Shown piece after piece: positions 25,201 to 38,100 of a stretch of DNA of 64,000 nucleotides; positions within the stretch are counted from its first letter, which is position 1, and each line of letters begins with the position of its first letter. Under the pieces are notes generated by a model. The model was not told the DNA's origin. It saw only the letters and a program-made list of their open reading frames with translations, and searched no databases. This DNA comes from Stercorarius parasiticus. Lineage: Eukaryota > Chordata > Aves > Charadriiformes > Stercorariidae. Location: NCBI GenBank assembly GCA_013396915.1, contig VWZL01003476.1, positions 248,001 to 312,000 of the forward strand. The letters are read 5' to 3'. Made by a program: the position numbers and the translations under genes.

Positions 25201-26332
25201 CAAGCTAGCGAAAATAAGAGCTCGGGGATAAACAGCTACCTGTCTAGGTTACAATGGTGTGCCTGTGCCCAGAGGGCTGTACAGCACAAGCTATTAGCTC
25301 TTCTTTCTGATGTATATGCTACTTACAGTGGCACAAGGAAGACTAATGAGTCCTGTTTGATTCTTGTGGCTAGCTAAGTTCTGCCACCTTGCATGTTTTG
25401 ATTGATTTCGTAATTTACAATTTTGAACTTTAGGTTGCAGATGCTGCTAAAAATACAGAGATCTGTGACAAGCTGATGAGCCAGCACAGCATCTATGTCC
25501 AAGCAATCAACTACCCCACAGTTCCCCGTGGAGAAGAGCTGCTACGTATTGCCCCGACACCTCACCACACCCCTCAGATGATGAGTTATTTTCTTGGTGA
25601 GTGGATTCTTGTATCAGTGCAATGAAAATACTGGGTTGTCTCTGTAGTCATTATACTAAAGATGAGACTAGGAAACACTTAAGTTTTAGATGCCCCTAGC
25701 TGGACACTGTCTTTCCACTTCTGCAGCATACATAGCACATGCTTCTGCACTTAACCTGCCTGGTACATGACATGTCACACGTGCAAGGCCAGTGCAGTCC
25801 TGTACCCAGCCAGTTCTGTCACAGCCACCTCTGCATGAGCAGAGCCGCAGCATTGTCCAAACCAATCTTCATTTGTTATGTGGGGCCCACAGAAATCTGC
25901 TCCCTGCTGAGCTGTTAAGATGTCTTAAACATGCACCTGTCCAGGGAAAAGTAGCTACTTGATCCTGTCAGAAGAGGTAGTATGAGGATAGCTGAGACTT
26001 AGTTGCAGTCCAGTCACCTCACTCAAGAGGTAAATCATGTCACAGTGAATTCCTGTTATCCCCCCTCATTTGCTAGGTAAAATAGGTATGCTGACACTAC
26101 TGCTGCTGCTTCTCTAAAGCAGTCCACTGTCTGAAGACTTGGATCTTGATTGACTTTTCTGTTCCTAACAGAAAAACTGCTGGCTACATGGAAGGATGTT
26201 GGTCTGGAGCTGAAACCACACTCATCAGCTGAATGCAACTTCTGTAGAAGACCCCTCCATTTTGAAGTGATGAGTGAACGGGAAAGATCCTACTTCAGTG
26301 GCATGAGCAAACTAGTGTCTGTCAGTGCATGA
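19246..26332 (+). CDS. ALAS1: 5-aminolevulinate synthase 1, mitochondrial (10 coding exons, complete)
   Basis: PLP enzyme of the mitochondrial matrix that condenses glycine with succinyl-CoA to 5-aminolevulinate, the rate-limiting step of haem synthesis. Exons read from the sequence: 19246-19438, 20100-20306, 21271-21426, 21508-21730, 22273-22457, 23073-23252, 23437-23601, 24702-24970, 25434-25596, 26172-26332. Every junction is GT-AG, and the frame carries through to 633 residues, close to the chicken enzyme. The N-terminal presequence and regulatory part hold three haem-regulatory Cys-Pro motifs (C8-P9, C33-P34, C99-P100), as known for ALAS1. The catalytic core has the glycine-rich GAGAGGTRN (267-275), DEVHAVG with D404 and H407, and GTLGKAFG with the PLP lysine K438. 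The start is the first ATG after the promoter and gives the family N-terminus [11 protein letters not shown]. Intron 3 is only 81 bases. Intron 4 carries a CR1 fragment. The erythroid paralogue ALAS2 is excluded by the ALAS1-specific N-terminus and the TWF2/PPM1M neighbours. Confidence 0.98.
21956..22050 (-). mobile_element. CR1 LINE 3'-end fragment in ALAS1 intron 4
   Basis: ATCATAGAATCATCATGAAT, then GTTTCGGTTGGAAAAGACCT and AGGTCATCTAGTCCAACCCC, is the reversed CR1 tail. A short piece near 22114-22130 (CAGGTTGCTCAAAG) also looks CR1-like and may be a continuation after a replaced stretch. The right boundary is uncertain. Confidence 0.85.
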
Positions 26333-26455
26333 AAGTATTGGTGTTAATTGTATTCTTGTCTAGTTCTAGTACTCAGTAGCATTTTTAAATTGCTTAATAC
26401 GTATTTTAATCATAGTTGAAGCACTAAGCTCTGAAAATAAATTTCTAGAGCCATT
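26333..26455 (+). other. ALAS1: ALAS1 3' UTR with proximal polyadenylation signal
   Basis: The stretch after the ALAS1 stop codon is AT-rich. AATAAA at 26436-26441 is followed by a T/G-rich stretch (from about 26462), which makes it the likely main site and gives a 3' UTR of about 120 bases. Further AATAAA hexamers at 26526-26531 and 26618-26623 could give longer transcripts. The end coordinate is an estimate. Confidence 0.7.
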
Positions 26456-26639
26456 ATGCCCAGTTGTGGTTTTGTTTGCTTTTCTGCTGATCTTCCGTAA
26501 GTGAAACTGAAGCATCATTTGGTGGAATAAAATTACTGCTTTTCAGTGAGTGTATGCCAAAAGAACTTCAGTAGTGTTTCCTGGTGTACTACAAGGAATG
26601 CATTTATTTCTTATGAAAATAAAAAAACCCTATATACCT

Positions 26640-29600
26640 GAAAGCTTCTGAAAACATGCAGGTACAGTAGTACTACATGCACACTAAAACAAGGGGCTAA
26701 TTACATAAGAAATGCTGTATGAGCTTGTGCATGTTTATTTGGAGGCAGGCAGCCTCCCTCTGCTGCCATGTTCTTTGTCACTTTGTGCACAAGCATTCCC
26801 CCTTTGGTGTTCAGCATGGTGTTCACTATTAAGAGGAAAAGCAGTGCCAATGGGATTTAATGAGCTTAACAGATAGAAAAAAGAAGGTGGCTGGGTGGTG
26901 TAGTGGCTGGGAAAGGGAAGGCACATTAGCCACTGCAGGTGGTAGATGCAAGCTACTTCTGGCTGGCTGTGTCTCTCCAAGTCTGCTCTCCAGTGCACTC
27001 AGAGCCAAACTTCAGTGTGAAAACTGATTATCAGTAAGCAATCTAGTAATTCAGGTCCCTGGACAGAAATCTTTGTAAGATAATATCGGTGCTGCTTTTG
27101 CAACCCCTCTGGAAACTAAGGCCTTTTGCCTAATTGCCATGCTAGTTAATGCTTTCATGAATAGCAAGGGTGTGCTTTGAACAGGAGGAAGTAATTTTGT
27201 GCATTTATACATGTACTCAAAGGTCAATATTAGCACAAAGTCTAGAGTAGAGCACTGAACAGCTTCCTTCATGTACAGGCATGTCCAAGAGCTGCTACAG
27301 TCCAGCTTTCACGAGCTGCTCTGTCTGGGTACTCTTATTTTCTGAATGTGACAAGCCAACCTCTTGGCACTGCGTATCGCTGTCACACTCACAGGCATGC
27401 AGGGAAACTCCCATTACGGATCCATTATAATAGCACAAACAGCCATGTGTTGGGGAGGTGGAAGCCCAAGTTAAAGCAAATCATCAGCTCCCATCAACTG
27501 GAAGTCACCAGACATTTAAGCATGTGCTGAAGCGCACTGCTGTTCTCAGAAAGATTCTTACAAAAATATTTGAGTTCCCAAGCAGTCGAGCTACTTTTTA
27601 AAAAGCCACATGCCAGCCAGACCGGTCAAGTGGTTGCTCCCTCCATCACATGCAGGTGTTCTGCAGGAGGGAGGAAACTACCCACCATCAGGCTACAGGG
27701 TGAACAGGGTAGTTTGTTGCTGAACAAGGGAACTTATGAACTGGTGTGCTCCAACCCACCGCCAGGTTATCCCCTGTGCAAGTAGCTGCATTGCTGTTCA
27801 AGCGGATTAGCTTTCACACGCCATGACACTATCCTGATCTCACCAAGGCAAGTTCAGTGCTACTCAAGGAAAAACCGTGTCACACCCTGACTTCTTTGCC
27901 TTGCCATGAGCGACTAAGACAGAATGAATATGCGTCTTCATTACAGAGCTTTTCTCATTATACGTTGGGTTATATCACTACATTAACTTGATCCATCAAG
28001 TAAAAAGCCACAGATCTCCATCAGCCTCCTGGAGCAGCGTCCCCAACACCACAACATGCCTTCAGTGCCATTCCGAACTGCTGGCATAGGCAGAGGAGAA
28101 GAAAGACAACACAGAAAAGGTATTGGCTACCAGAAATCTCAAACATTATTCTAAATTAGTCACGGGAGAAGACCAAATCCTAAGATTCAAAGCTAGCAGC
28201 CTTTGAAATGACAGGAGCACGACTAACCTCGGCACGTGGCAGTCAGTACCTCTGCGCCCATTAACGTCCAACGTGACGAGTTACCTCAAGTTCAAGCGAG
28301 GGTATGAAAACAGAACCAGTGCACAGTAAGAGGCCCGCAGACATCCATCACTTAACTGCAAAGGAAACACAAAGACAAATCCAGTGACACACAGGAAGGA
28401 TAAATTTTCCCCAACGAAAAGGCCAAAGAATGAAACCACAAACACGTATTGTTTCCCAGCAAACAGAACTTGAATGGCGGGTTGCATAACCAGGGGTGTT
28501 TGTGTAAGCTTTAGTTTGGTTTCTGGAAAATAATAGAGGAAGTAATCGGTAAAAGATGTTTAAAGTCTGAGACAAATGGCCCATGGCAGTGGCAGAGTAA
28601 GCAAGCACGAAGGCAGCTGTAAAGCCACTTTTGACATTTTTCTGGGGCGAGAATAATTTATCTAGCTGAACATTGCACAGCCCTAAACTCACAAACTCCT
28701 CCATTTCTCATCCTATTTACACAGCGGGGAAACCCCAGGTGGCACAGGACCCATGAACACGTTCCCGGTGCAAACAGGAGCACGTGTTCCCCCTCGCTGG
28801 GAGGAGGCATCCGGAGGATGCTCTTCCTACCACGGCCAGGAGCAGGTGCCAGGCTGGGCATGGTGGTGCCTTCCACCCCCTGGCTCCCTCCTCCTCTCCA
28901 CAGCCCCACTGGGCAGAGACAGCTCATTTCTAGAGCTGTTAACATTCATGAAGCTTTTGGGGGCTTTATTTTTCTGCTAAGCCTCTCACTGCTTGCTGTA
29001 GGTGGTTGGACATAACCCGTGGGTTCAGCCCGGGAGGAAGAAACCAGCATCACGAGCCCGTGACCTTCATTTCTTTAGGGAACTGGACTAAAAATAGCCC
29101 GTCAGGCTGGGGTCAGCTTCTCCTGCCGGCAGGACCTTGCAGGAGGATGCTGTCACGGCTCCTGGGCTGTGCGCTCATCCACCCTGCCCAGCCCCAGCCG
29201 TCCCTCGCTGAAACACACTCCTGCTGGGAAATAAATGCCCTGAACACCTTTTCCAGAGCCTGCTCTCACTGCTGCTGCTTTCAGCCATTAAGTCCATGCT
29301 GTCTCCTGGACAGCTATTAGTAGTAATCGTAACAATAATAATAGTTGGAGCATTATTAACACCACCAGACTCACGTCTCTTGTGCCCCTGGTGCCTTGCA
29401 CCCATTTATTTTGGGGCACATCTCACACTCCCTCAGCCCCTGCTCAGTCCCCCAGCACCCACATTCCTCCTGGCACGGGGACGGCCACACAGCCCATCTC
29501 TGCCCCCGACGCCGGAGCTTTTAAAGCCCCATGAGCTCCCCAATATCTGCAGCTGAGGGAAGGGGCTCCTGTCTGCTAATGGGTGTTTTAGAGCCCGTGC

Positions 29601-31802
29601 CAGTGGCTCACCATGGGCACTTCCCTCAGGGTGTGTTGAGCCCCCAAAAGACCTTTCCTCTCTTGTTCCCAAAAAGCAAAGCCATACTTCACTCCCCTTA
29701 AAAATCCAGGATGAATTTTGCTCCAGATATAGATGCACACACCAGGTCTCAATCCAAACACCAGCAGCACAATCAAATAACTGCATCGTGGGTCCAAACC
29801 TCCCGCTTTTCTTGTATTCAGATGGTCCAGCTAGCTACACATCAGTCTGGGATTATGCCTTAAACTGACACTGGCTTTTAGATAGTATTTGTAACGTTAG
29901 CTAAGCCTTAAATCATTGGGAATGACTGCTCATACCCCTGCCTGGAGGGACAGACAGGGTGCTTTAGACACAAACAAGCTGGTAAAGGGGTCAGGGATCT
30001 TAGGCCCTGGCCTTCTCCCAGGGCTATCGCATGGAGCGGAAGGCAGCAACCAAGCCCCACTGCTTGGGGTTTTCCCTGACCCCCCAGCAGAGCCTGATCT
30101 GCTGCTGCTGCTCCCCAGGGAGGTGCCAGGGTGGGGAGGAGCTGCCCTTCCCCACAGCACCCCCCCTTCTCCTCCTCCAGCAAGAGCCATTCCCCCGGTT
30201 CCCCATCCCAGCAGGGGGTTACAAAGGGACACTGCAGCCACAGAGCTCCCACCCCCCTGCATGGGGGTCCCACCGGCCCCAGCACAGGAGCCCCCCCGGG
30301 CTGCCTGGTTTGGCAGCCTGGGCACGCAGAGACCTCCCACTCCTTGGCAGACAAGGGGTGGGCTGTACAGAAGGGAGAGAGGGGGCAATACAGGGCTCCT
30401 CGTTATTTAGGATGCTCCATGCCCCAGCCACTCTCCAGCTTCATCCCAAACCCTCATCATCCCCAGCCTGGTTCAGACACATCCCCCCTCCAGGCTCACA
30501 CAGTCCTGGGGGGCTGATCCCGGATATACTTACCCCCCTTGGGTAAATATCCTTTCACTCCTTACTGCTCCTACAGCCTCCTCCCTGACAGCTCCATCCC
30601 CCAGGCAGGGTTGTGGGCAGGACACAGAGCTTTTGAGACGGCGAGGGCTCATCTCCCTTTCCCGCGGACACCTGTGCTTTCCCGGCCAGGCTGCCGAGCA
30701 GCTCCTTCAATTCACATGCCAGGCTTACAACCAGGTGTAACTCCTTTGCAGCTCCCCGGCTCCAGCCCTCAGGGGAGCAGAAGCCAAAGGAGTTCTCTCC
30801 TCTGAGATTTTGCCCTTTGCCCTGGGAATCCCATAAGGAAAAACATCCTAGTCCCATCCTTTCCCCTGTGGCTCGTTTGCCGTGGAGCCTGTGAACCCTC
30901 GTTTGTGAGTCCTAAGAACCCCGAGCGCTTGGGCTGGCTGTGGGGATGTTCAGTGACATCCACCTGCAGCTGCCTCCTCTCTCTGAAGCTGCTGTTCCAT
31001 ACCGCTCCCTCCCCGGCTGCACAAACGCTGTGATGGGGTGGCCTTGTCTCCTGGCACACGTGCCCCAGGGTGGCACCAGCAGCTGCTGACCAAACCTGGG
31101 TTTCCCACGCACCAGCTCAAACCCAGAGCTTTGCATATGGAGCAGGGGAGACTTTTTTAGCTCAAACCTTAAAAAGGAAGAGAAGGGTTGCTGCACACGT
31201 GAACCAGCGTCTGTGCTGGGGGGCGGGACACAGGGTCAGGACGCAGCAGCCCAGTTAGCGAGTGCTTTTAATTGCCCCTGGGATTTGCTTGGCGTTGAGC
31301 TGGCATTGGCTTTGTAACTTTCTTTCCGAAGGGAACCCAGCACACGCGATCACTGGTGCTCTGCCTGCAAGCTGTTTGGCTCCTCTCCTCCTCCTGCACC
31401 ACTTCAGCACCCCCTGTCCCACTCTGTAGATTCTATTCCACTAATTTTCAACCCAAATTAACAGAGGGTGAGCTGTGAATCGTTCTAAATCCTGACAAGC
31501 TTCACAAAAGCAGAGAGCTGGACGTGTGTCCCTGCTGAGCTGTGCTGCGAGCGAGGCAGCACTCTGCGCTCAACCCTTGTATTAGACCCTAGAGACTCCA
31601 CTGGCCACCATCACTGAGAGAACTGGTGGCCTCTCTGGCTCTGCAGCTGGGACAAGGAAGGTGTTGTGTGGCATGGGACAAGCGAGCAGGAGGAAGAGGG
31701 GAACTTCAGCTCCACACGAGGTGGGGTGAGCAGAGCCAGGCTGCCCTCAGCACAGTGCTGCATCCCTGCCTGGAGCATTGGTACCTAAGCCTGGTGAGGG
31801 CA
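26640..31802. other. Intergenic region in the mammalian TLR9 position
   Basis: Between the ALAS1 and TWF2 transcript ends. A TLR9 gene would show a single exon of about 3 kb with leucine-rich repeats and a TIR domain. No frame here exceeds about 170 codons, and none shows such repeats. GC content rises from about 28.7 kb onward, and several GC-rich chance frames overlap near 29.9-30.5 kb. Confidence 0.7.
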
Positions 31803-32117
31803 TGGGATGGGGGGGACACTAGGGACAGATTGGGGTGAGGTGGAATGGGATGGGGGGGGATGGTATTGGAACAGGATGGGATGGGATGGAACAGGACAGG
31901 GGGGACAGAAGGGGATGGGATTGGACAGGATGGTATGGGAGGACAGGAGGGACAGGTTGGGGTGAGGTGTAATGGGATGCGGGGATGATATTGGACAGGA
32001 TGGGACGGGACAGGAAGAACAGGAGGGATGGGATGGGATGGGATGGGATGGGACGGGATGTGATGGGACGGGACAGGGGAGGCAGAAGGGGATGGTATTG
32101 GACAGGATGGGATGGGA
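31803..32117. repeat. GGATG/GGGAT microsatellite tract
   Basis: About 315 bases built from imperfect GGGAT and GGGAC pentamers with frequent runs of 4-8 G on the plus strand, best preserved at 32026-32065. It is almost free of C on the plus strand. The long Ser-His-Pro frames on the minus strand here are translations of the repeat. Confidence 0.9.
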
Positions 32118-32917
32118 TCCCAGCTGGGGATCTGCAGCCCTTGTGCTGCTCCTGGTCATCTCCCCCATGGCCACACATAGCTGTCCTTTGGCATGGAGTG
32201 GGGGGACTTTCAGCTGCGGATGGCTGGGGGTCAGAGGCAGTGAGGGGGAGCAGGTGGGAAATGTGGGACACCCCTCACTCCCCCTCAATTTTGGGGCAAG
32301 TTTAAAAATTACCGAGCACAGAAGGGGTGGAAGATCCAAAGGAGGAGGGTGAATGAACTTGCCGAACAACTCTGGTGGTGTCAGCCCACGCTGTCCCCAA
32401 AGCAGCTGGCTTCTGGCAGGCTTGAGCCTTGGTGACATTGGGACGGAGGACCAACAGCGCGACTTGCCTGCAGAGCTGTATCTTCTTCCCCAGCTGTGCA
32501 GCCACCACCTCTGCCCTGGCTGAGGAGGGACTTGGCCATCCCCCCCGCCGTGGGGGTCCCCACTGGGGCAGCCCCCTCCTGAGCATCCCGGGGAGCAGCC
32601 GGGGTCTCCGCGCTGCAGCTGAGCCCTTTTGCTCACTGGAGGGACCCCCACCAGCCCAGGGGAGGCTTTAGTCCTATGTATGGTGCAAATCCCCTTGACC
32701 AGGTTTTTCTCTCCCCATCCCAGTTTTTAACGCCCACCCAGCCGGAGTGAGCTCTGCACAGGTTTTACCGGTGTCTTCAGTGAACCACAGTGTATTTGAA
32801 GGATTATTAGTAATTGTACACAGAGGGACCTATCCTGCACCAAGGCTGCTCTACGCATAGCAGCACCCTCCCTCCTCCTCCTCCTCTGCACCAAAAGAAA
32901 ACTCATTTGGGGTTGGT

Positions 32918-32977
32918 TCTTTTTTTGTATCAAACCTTTTTTTTTTCCTTTTATTATTTTTTTTTTCCATTTTTCTG
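32918..32977. repeat. T-rich low-complexity tract
   Basis: Consists of several T runs of 7-11 bases with single interruptions. It lies between the GGATG repeat and the predicted TWF2 transcript end. No transposon end is recognisable next to it. Confidence 0.7.
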
Positions 32978-33869
32978 GGAATAGTGGTGTTTTACAGCCA
33001 GCTTCCCAAATCGTCCATCTCATCCTGGGCACAGCGAGTAAAGGGGAGACACGGCGCAGCTCTGACCTGGTGCAAACCCCACCAGGCTCATCGCAAAGAG
33101 CTCCTTCTGCGCCCGGGCTGTCCTGGCGCAGCATGCAGGGAGCCTTCCCTCTGGGAAACCTGCTCAGGACAACATAATAAATAAATTTTTAGAAGAAAAG
33201 GTTATATCCAAATTTCAGCTGAGCTCCTCTGGGCAAGCAGCAGGGAGGCAGTGGCTTTCGGTGACTGTGTTGCAAGCTGGGACAGGCTTCCCTGCTTTTC
33301 CATCAGGACCTGTTGTTGGGAAATTCAGACCTTGCAGCCCACCTGGGGTTAGGAGATTTTGGCTGTGGGTCATTCTTCGGAGCTGAAGAGCTCTGGCAGG
33401 GCAGCAGAGACGCACAGGGTCCGTCTCCCGCTCCAGGAGCCTGGGCGAGGAGCAGGAGGGATGGGGGCCTGGGATGGGGACAGACCCCATTGCCTTTCCA
33501 ACCCTTCTCTTGGCTCAGCATCATCCCATGTTCTCTCCCCATCACCATGCGGGGATTCCCCCTAGCCCAGAAAACAACAGCCCCAGGCAGCGACGTCGCA
33601 GCCTCGCAAAATCATCACCAGTCCTTAAAAGAAGGAAAGCCGGGCTGAGCAGGGATGCCACCTCTCGCAGCCAGCTCTGGCTCCGGGCGTTAAAGGGTTG
33701 TTCCAGAGCTCTGGATTAAAGCATAAAGTCCTTGGGGGTGGCGAGGGCTGGATGTGGCCACAGCGGGCAGGCTGTGATGGCTAGCGATGTCCAAGCAATT
33801 TGCTTTGCGGATCCAGGACCTCCTAAATGCCCAAGCCTGGGGAAACCCAGGGGACCTCCAAAGTGCACC

Positions 33870-35122
33870 AGACTGTTTTAAAAATACTTTATTCTTTAGA
33901 AAATACAGCGTTCAGTACAGTGTGCTCTGCTCCCCCAGCTCCGACCTCCCCCACCGCCCCACTCCTGCTCCCCCCAGGCCAAGGCAATGTCAGCACATTT
34001 GCCAGGGCGGCAGGAAAGGGGAGGGTAGGTTTCACCGACCCCATTTCTGTCTTCCCAGGGAGGCAGGTGGCTCTCGAGCCCTCGCTGGTACCCAGCAGCA
34101 AGGTGCTCTCGCCACCAAAGCCCCTAGTGAAGCCTCATTCACAGCGCCAAGGTCATCCCCGAGAGCTGGTGATGGCCCTTGGTGGCTGGGGATGACCCCA
34201 GGGGGGCACATAGTGGCTGTCACACTTCCCCACACGAGGATTTGGGGTGGCCCACGTGATTTTTAAGACATGGGGCTGCCCCAGACCAGAGAGCCAGCAG
34301 CAAACCAGGGGGGTGACAGTAGGGACTGGGGACCAGGGCTCAGGCCCCTCACAGCTCCCATCCTAAACAAGGATGGGGCTCAGTCAGGGCTGTAACAGCT
34401 CCCTCCCAGGGGAAAAGCCTTATTGGGGGGATCAAAAAGGGGATGCAAATATCACCAAAAGGCAGAGTGACCTTTTTCCAGGGCCAGAATGAGCTCAGGA
34501 CTGGGGGGGACCTTCTGCCTCCCTCCCGCTGGCTCCCCCCAGTGACAAACTCCTGCCAGCAAAGCCCATGCCACGGAGAGGGGTCCTGCCCGCACCCTGA
34601 TGGGGTGCAGGATCGCTCCAGGCCTGGGGCAGAGGGGCCGTGCACACCGAGAGAGGGATGGGGGGAGGAAAATCTGTGGGCTGGGGGAGCAGGGAAAGAA
34701 CCATTTTCTCTTTTCAAACAGGAATCCCCAACACCATCCCCTTCCCTTTGCATAGAGCAGCTTGCAGGCGAGTGCGTCCTTCAGTGACCCAGGGGACACC
34801 CAGAGCAGTGGCTGTGACCCGGGGGTGGACAGGAGCAAGGCTGGGGGACATGACCCTGCTGCTCCCATCCTCCCCCGGCAGCCCCGGGGCTTGCACAAGG
34901 ACGCAAGGAAAAGAAACACTGACAACCCTGAACCCTCCCCATCGCTCCGCCCCCAGGTGCAACAAGCCATCCTGATGTTTAAAAAAAGGAATGAAATAGG
35001 AAAAAGAAGGGGGAAAAAAAAAAATATAGGCTGAGATGGAGGGAAAGATCCCCAGGTCAGCGGAGAGGAAGCCAGGAAGCGCCGTGGGGATGCTGTCCGT
35101 TCACCGCCCGGTCCTGCGGGAT
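33870..35122 (-). other. TWF2: TWF2 3' UTR and polyadenylation signal
   Basis: Downstream of the TWF2 stop codon on the minus strand, the first clear AATAAA is at 33888-33893 (TTTATT on the plus strand), followed by a G/T-rich stretch. This predicts a 3' UTR of about 1.25 kb. A more distal TTTATT near 32949 in a T-rich tract is a weaker alternative. No open frame in this stretch resembles a protein I know. Confidence 0.55.
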
Positions 35123-38100
35123 CTAACTGTCCTCGCCGTTCTCGTCCGGCCCCTTAATCAGCCGTTTCTGTCCCCGTTTCCCCACAGGCCCCTTGGGCTT
35201 GGCGAAGGCCTGCTTGAAGGCGTGCTGCTTGGGGTGCACCTCCTCGTAGAGGAACTCCGCCGTCAGCTCGGCTCCATCGTCGATCTCGATCTGCACCCAG
35301 GAGCGGTGAGGGGGGGTTAGCAGGGTCTCCACATCCACGGGGCACCCAACTCCCTTCCCCTCCGAGCCCACCAGTGCAGCTGGACCAAGGCAGTGGCATG
35401 TTCCTTTGCAGATGCATGGCATGGATCTCTGCTCCATCACCTCTGAGCGGGCTCACTTACCTTCTTGTCTATCTCCAGGCAAAACTCCTGCTCCACGGTG
35501 TCCAGCAACCGGCTCTTGCAGCTGGAGTAGAGCATGCGCTCCTTGATGCTGCATTTGTACCCAGGCATGGAGTAGATAAAGACTGCGAGAAGAGAGCGGA
35601 GCTCGTGGTGCTGCCCGGGCTCATGGCCATGGAGCACCCGGCAGCTGCATCCCAGCCCAATCACGGCTTTTCCAGCCCCGAGAGTCTACTCATCATCAGA
35701 AAGCAAAGCCATCCCATCCATCACTCCTCCCCAAACCTCCCCCGGCTCTACTACACCTGAAACACAATGGCTATACAGATTTGCCCATGGCAGCACCTGG
35801 AAAACCCTGCACCGCACATCGGACCTTCTCTTGGCACCAAAGAACGTGCCAGCAGCACCCACCACGGATGGATGGTAAGTGGGAACCGACTCCAGGTCCC
35901 CCACCGCACCATCCCCATCCCCATTTGCTCCCCACATAAGCAGTGGTCCAGAAAGTGGGGACCAGTGTGGGCTCTACTCGCATCCCCCCGGTGCCAGGGC
36001 ACTCACTGACAGACTCCAGGTAGTCTCCCTCGTGTGAGTGTTTGTACAGGAAGAAATGGTAGCGAGCCGAGTCCTGGGGGATCCTCTTGGGCAGGTCGGC
36101 AATCTCCGTGGGGCTCGTGTGCACCAGGTCGATGGTTTCCCGCTCCAGATCCAGCTTCTGAAGGACAAGAGGGGGATGCAGGAGCGGACAGCAGTGAGAG
36201 GCGGCAGCAAGAGCCAGGGGCAGCGGGGTGTGGAGCCACCTGAGGGACCTACCAGCTGGATGTAGTTGATTTTCTTCTGCTTGAGTGCCTGGATGGCTTG
36301 CTGAGCATCCAGCTGCAAGGGGAAGGCCAGGCCCTGCAGGGTCTGGTGCTTGCTCTCCACGCTGATCTCCGTCTTCACCTGGGGATGGAGATCACCCAAA
36401 GTGTCAGGGCAGAGACCGGCAAAGGGTGGGGAAGGGAGACAAAGGAAAATTGGCCAGTGCCACGGCAAAAGGCTTCTCATCCAAGGAGCCATCTGACACC
36501 CGGCTCACGGGAGCTGCAGCATTAAACCACTGAAAGTCAGCCAGGCTCGGGGCGGCGATGCTTGTCACCGTACCGCCACTCTGGGAGATCACCTGGCCCC
36601 AGCCATGCACCCCCGAGCCCCCCTGCTTCACTCCCAGCAAAGACCATCTCAAAACCAATGTTTCCCAGCAAGCCCCTGGTAGGGATGCTGTGACCAATGC
36701 TGGCGCACGTCCACCTCCGACCATCTCCGACCGCAACCTGCGGGTGATGAGGGGAGCCTTAAAATCACAGCGTTCAGCTGCAGGGTCCCCACCGGTGGAG
36801 AGGGCAAGCCCCTCCTCAGTGGGTTTAATCACAGCAGACAGGCAGCCCCTCTGGTGCTGGAGCTGGGAAATCAGAGATCCACAGCTCAGAAAGATCCCGG
36901 CCGCTCTTTTCCCCGGCAGAGGCTGCTGCCTGTACCCCAAGCAAGACCCCCTACTCCAGAAGACTGAGCCCCACAACAAAGAGGGAAGAGAAGGAGATTG
37001 CGGAGACATTGCACCACCCTTGGTGCCATCCAGCCGCAGCGCTGGGGTCCCTGACGAGGACTGGAGGGTGCCATGAACCAGTGGCAGGGAAGGGGGTGCG
37101 GGACGCGGCAGGCACGGGGCATACCTCCTCGGGGCCAGGGTACTCTACCAGCGATGGGCAGCAGCAACAGCCCCCCACCATCTGCCACAGAATACAGGGA
37201 GACAGTGTCACCCCAACGGCAGAAGAGCCCATCCTACCTCAAGACCCCATCCCACCTCAAGACCCCCCCCCCCAGGTAAACACTCTGGACACGCAAACCC
37301 AGGTGCTCTCCAGCAAGCATGGGTCCCTTTGGGATGAGTCTTGGGGATTTTTAGATAAAGACAGTCCAGCCTTCTCTTTTTTTTTTTTTCNCAAGGCTGC
37401 CCCTCGTTACAAGGCTGCCCCTCGTTACAAGGCTGCCCCTCGTTACAAGGCTGCCCCTCGTTACAAGGCTGCCCCACATGGTACCCACACCCCAGGGAGG
37501 TGATGGAGCCAGGGTGCCCGGAGCACAGCATGCAGAAAAACACCACTGGGCAAAGGGAAAACCGGTCATCAAGTGGGCAGAACAGCCTACCATCTCGGTG
37601 TTCGAGTCCTGGGAACGGGAATCCTGCAAGCATGGGGAGAGGAGACACACCATCAACAGCCCTCCGTGCGGGGACGGAGGGCGGGGGGGTCTGGTGTGAA
37701 ACAAGAAGGTGAGGGGGACACACGGACATGCCGGGAGGGTGGAGGCGTACCATCTCTCTGCTGGAAGCCAGGGAAGGCAGGTCCTGGCAGCGCGGGCAGG
37801 GAGAGCGGCAAAAAACAACAGGGGAGACATCACTGCTGGGGAGGAATGGGAGGGAGAGCCCTGGCAGCCCCGCATGCAACATCTCCACCAACATCCCCGT
37901 GTAGAGCCCATCCCTGCCCCATCTCCTGCTGGCTCCACAGCCAGGGTGTCCCCAGCCCAGGGTCTGGAGGAGTTCCAGCAGCCACAGCAATAGATTTTTG
38001 GGCTACCCCCAACCAAATAGTATATCCTACAGGTTTGGGGGGAAAAAGTGCCCAAGCCTCTATCCATGCCAAGCACCCTGGAGGATGAACAGGGTGTGAA

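Noticed and set aside
31785..32651. 288-codon minus-strand frame rich in Ser-His-Pro
   Set aside because: Translation of the GGATG microsatellite. The open frame results from the repeat lacking stop codons.
37392..37475. Possible CRISPR-like or coding repeat
   Set aside because: Tandem units without spacers, in a vertebrate intron, so a simple tandem repeat.
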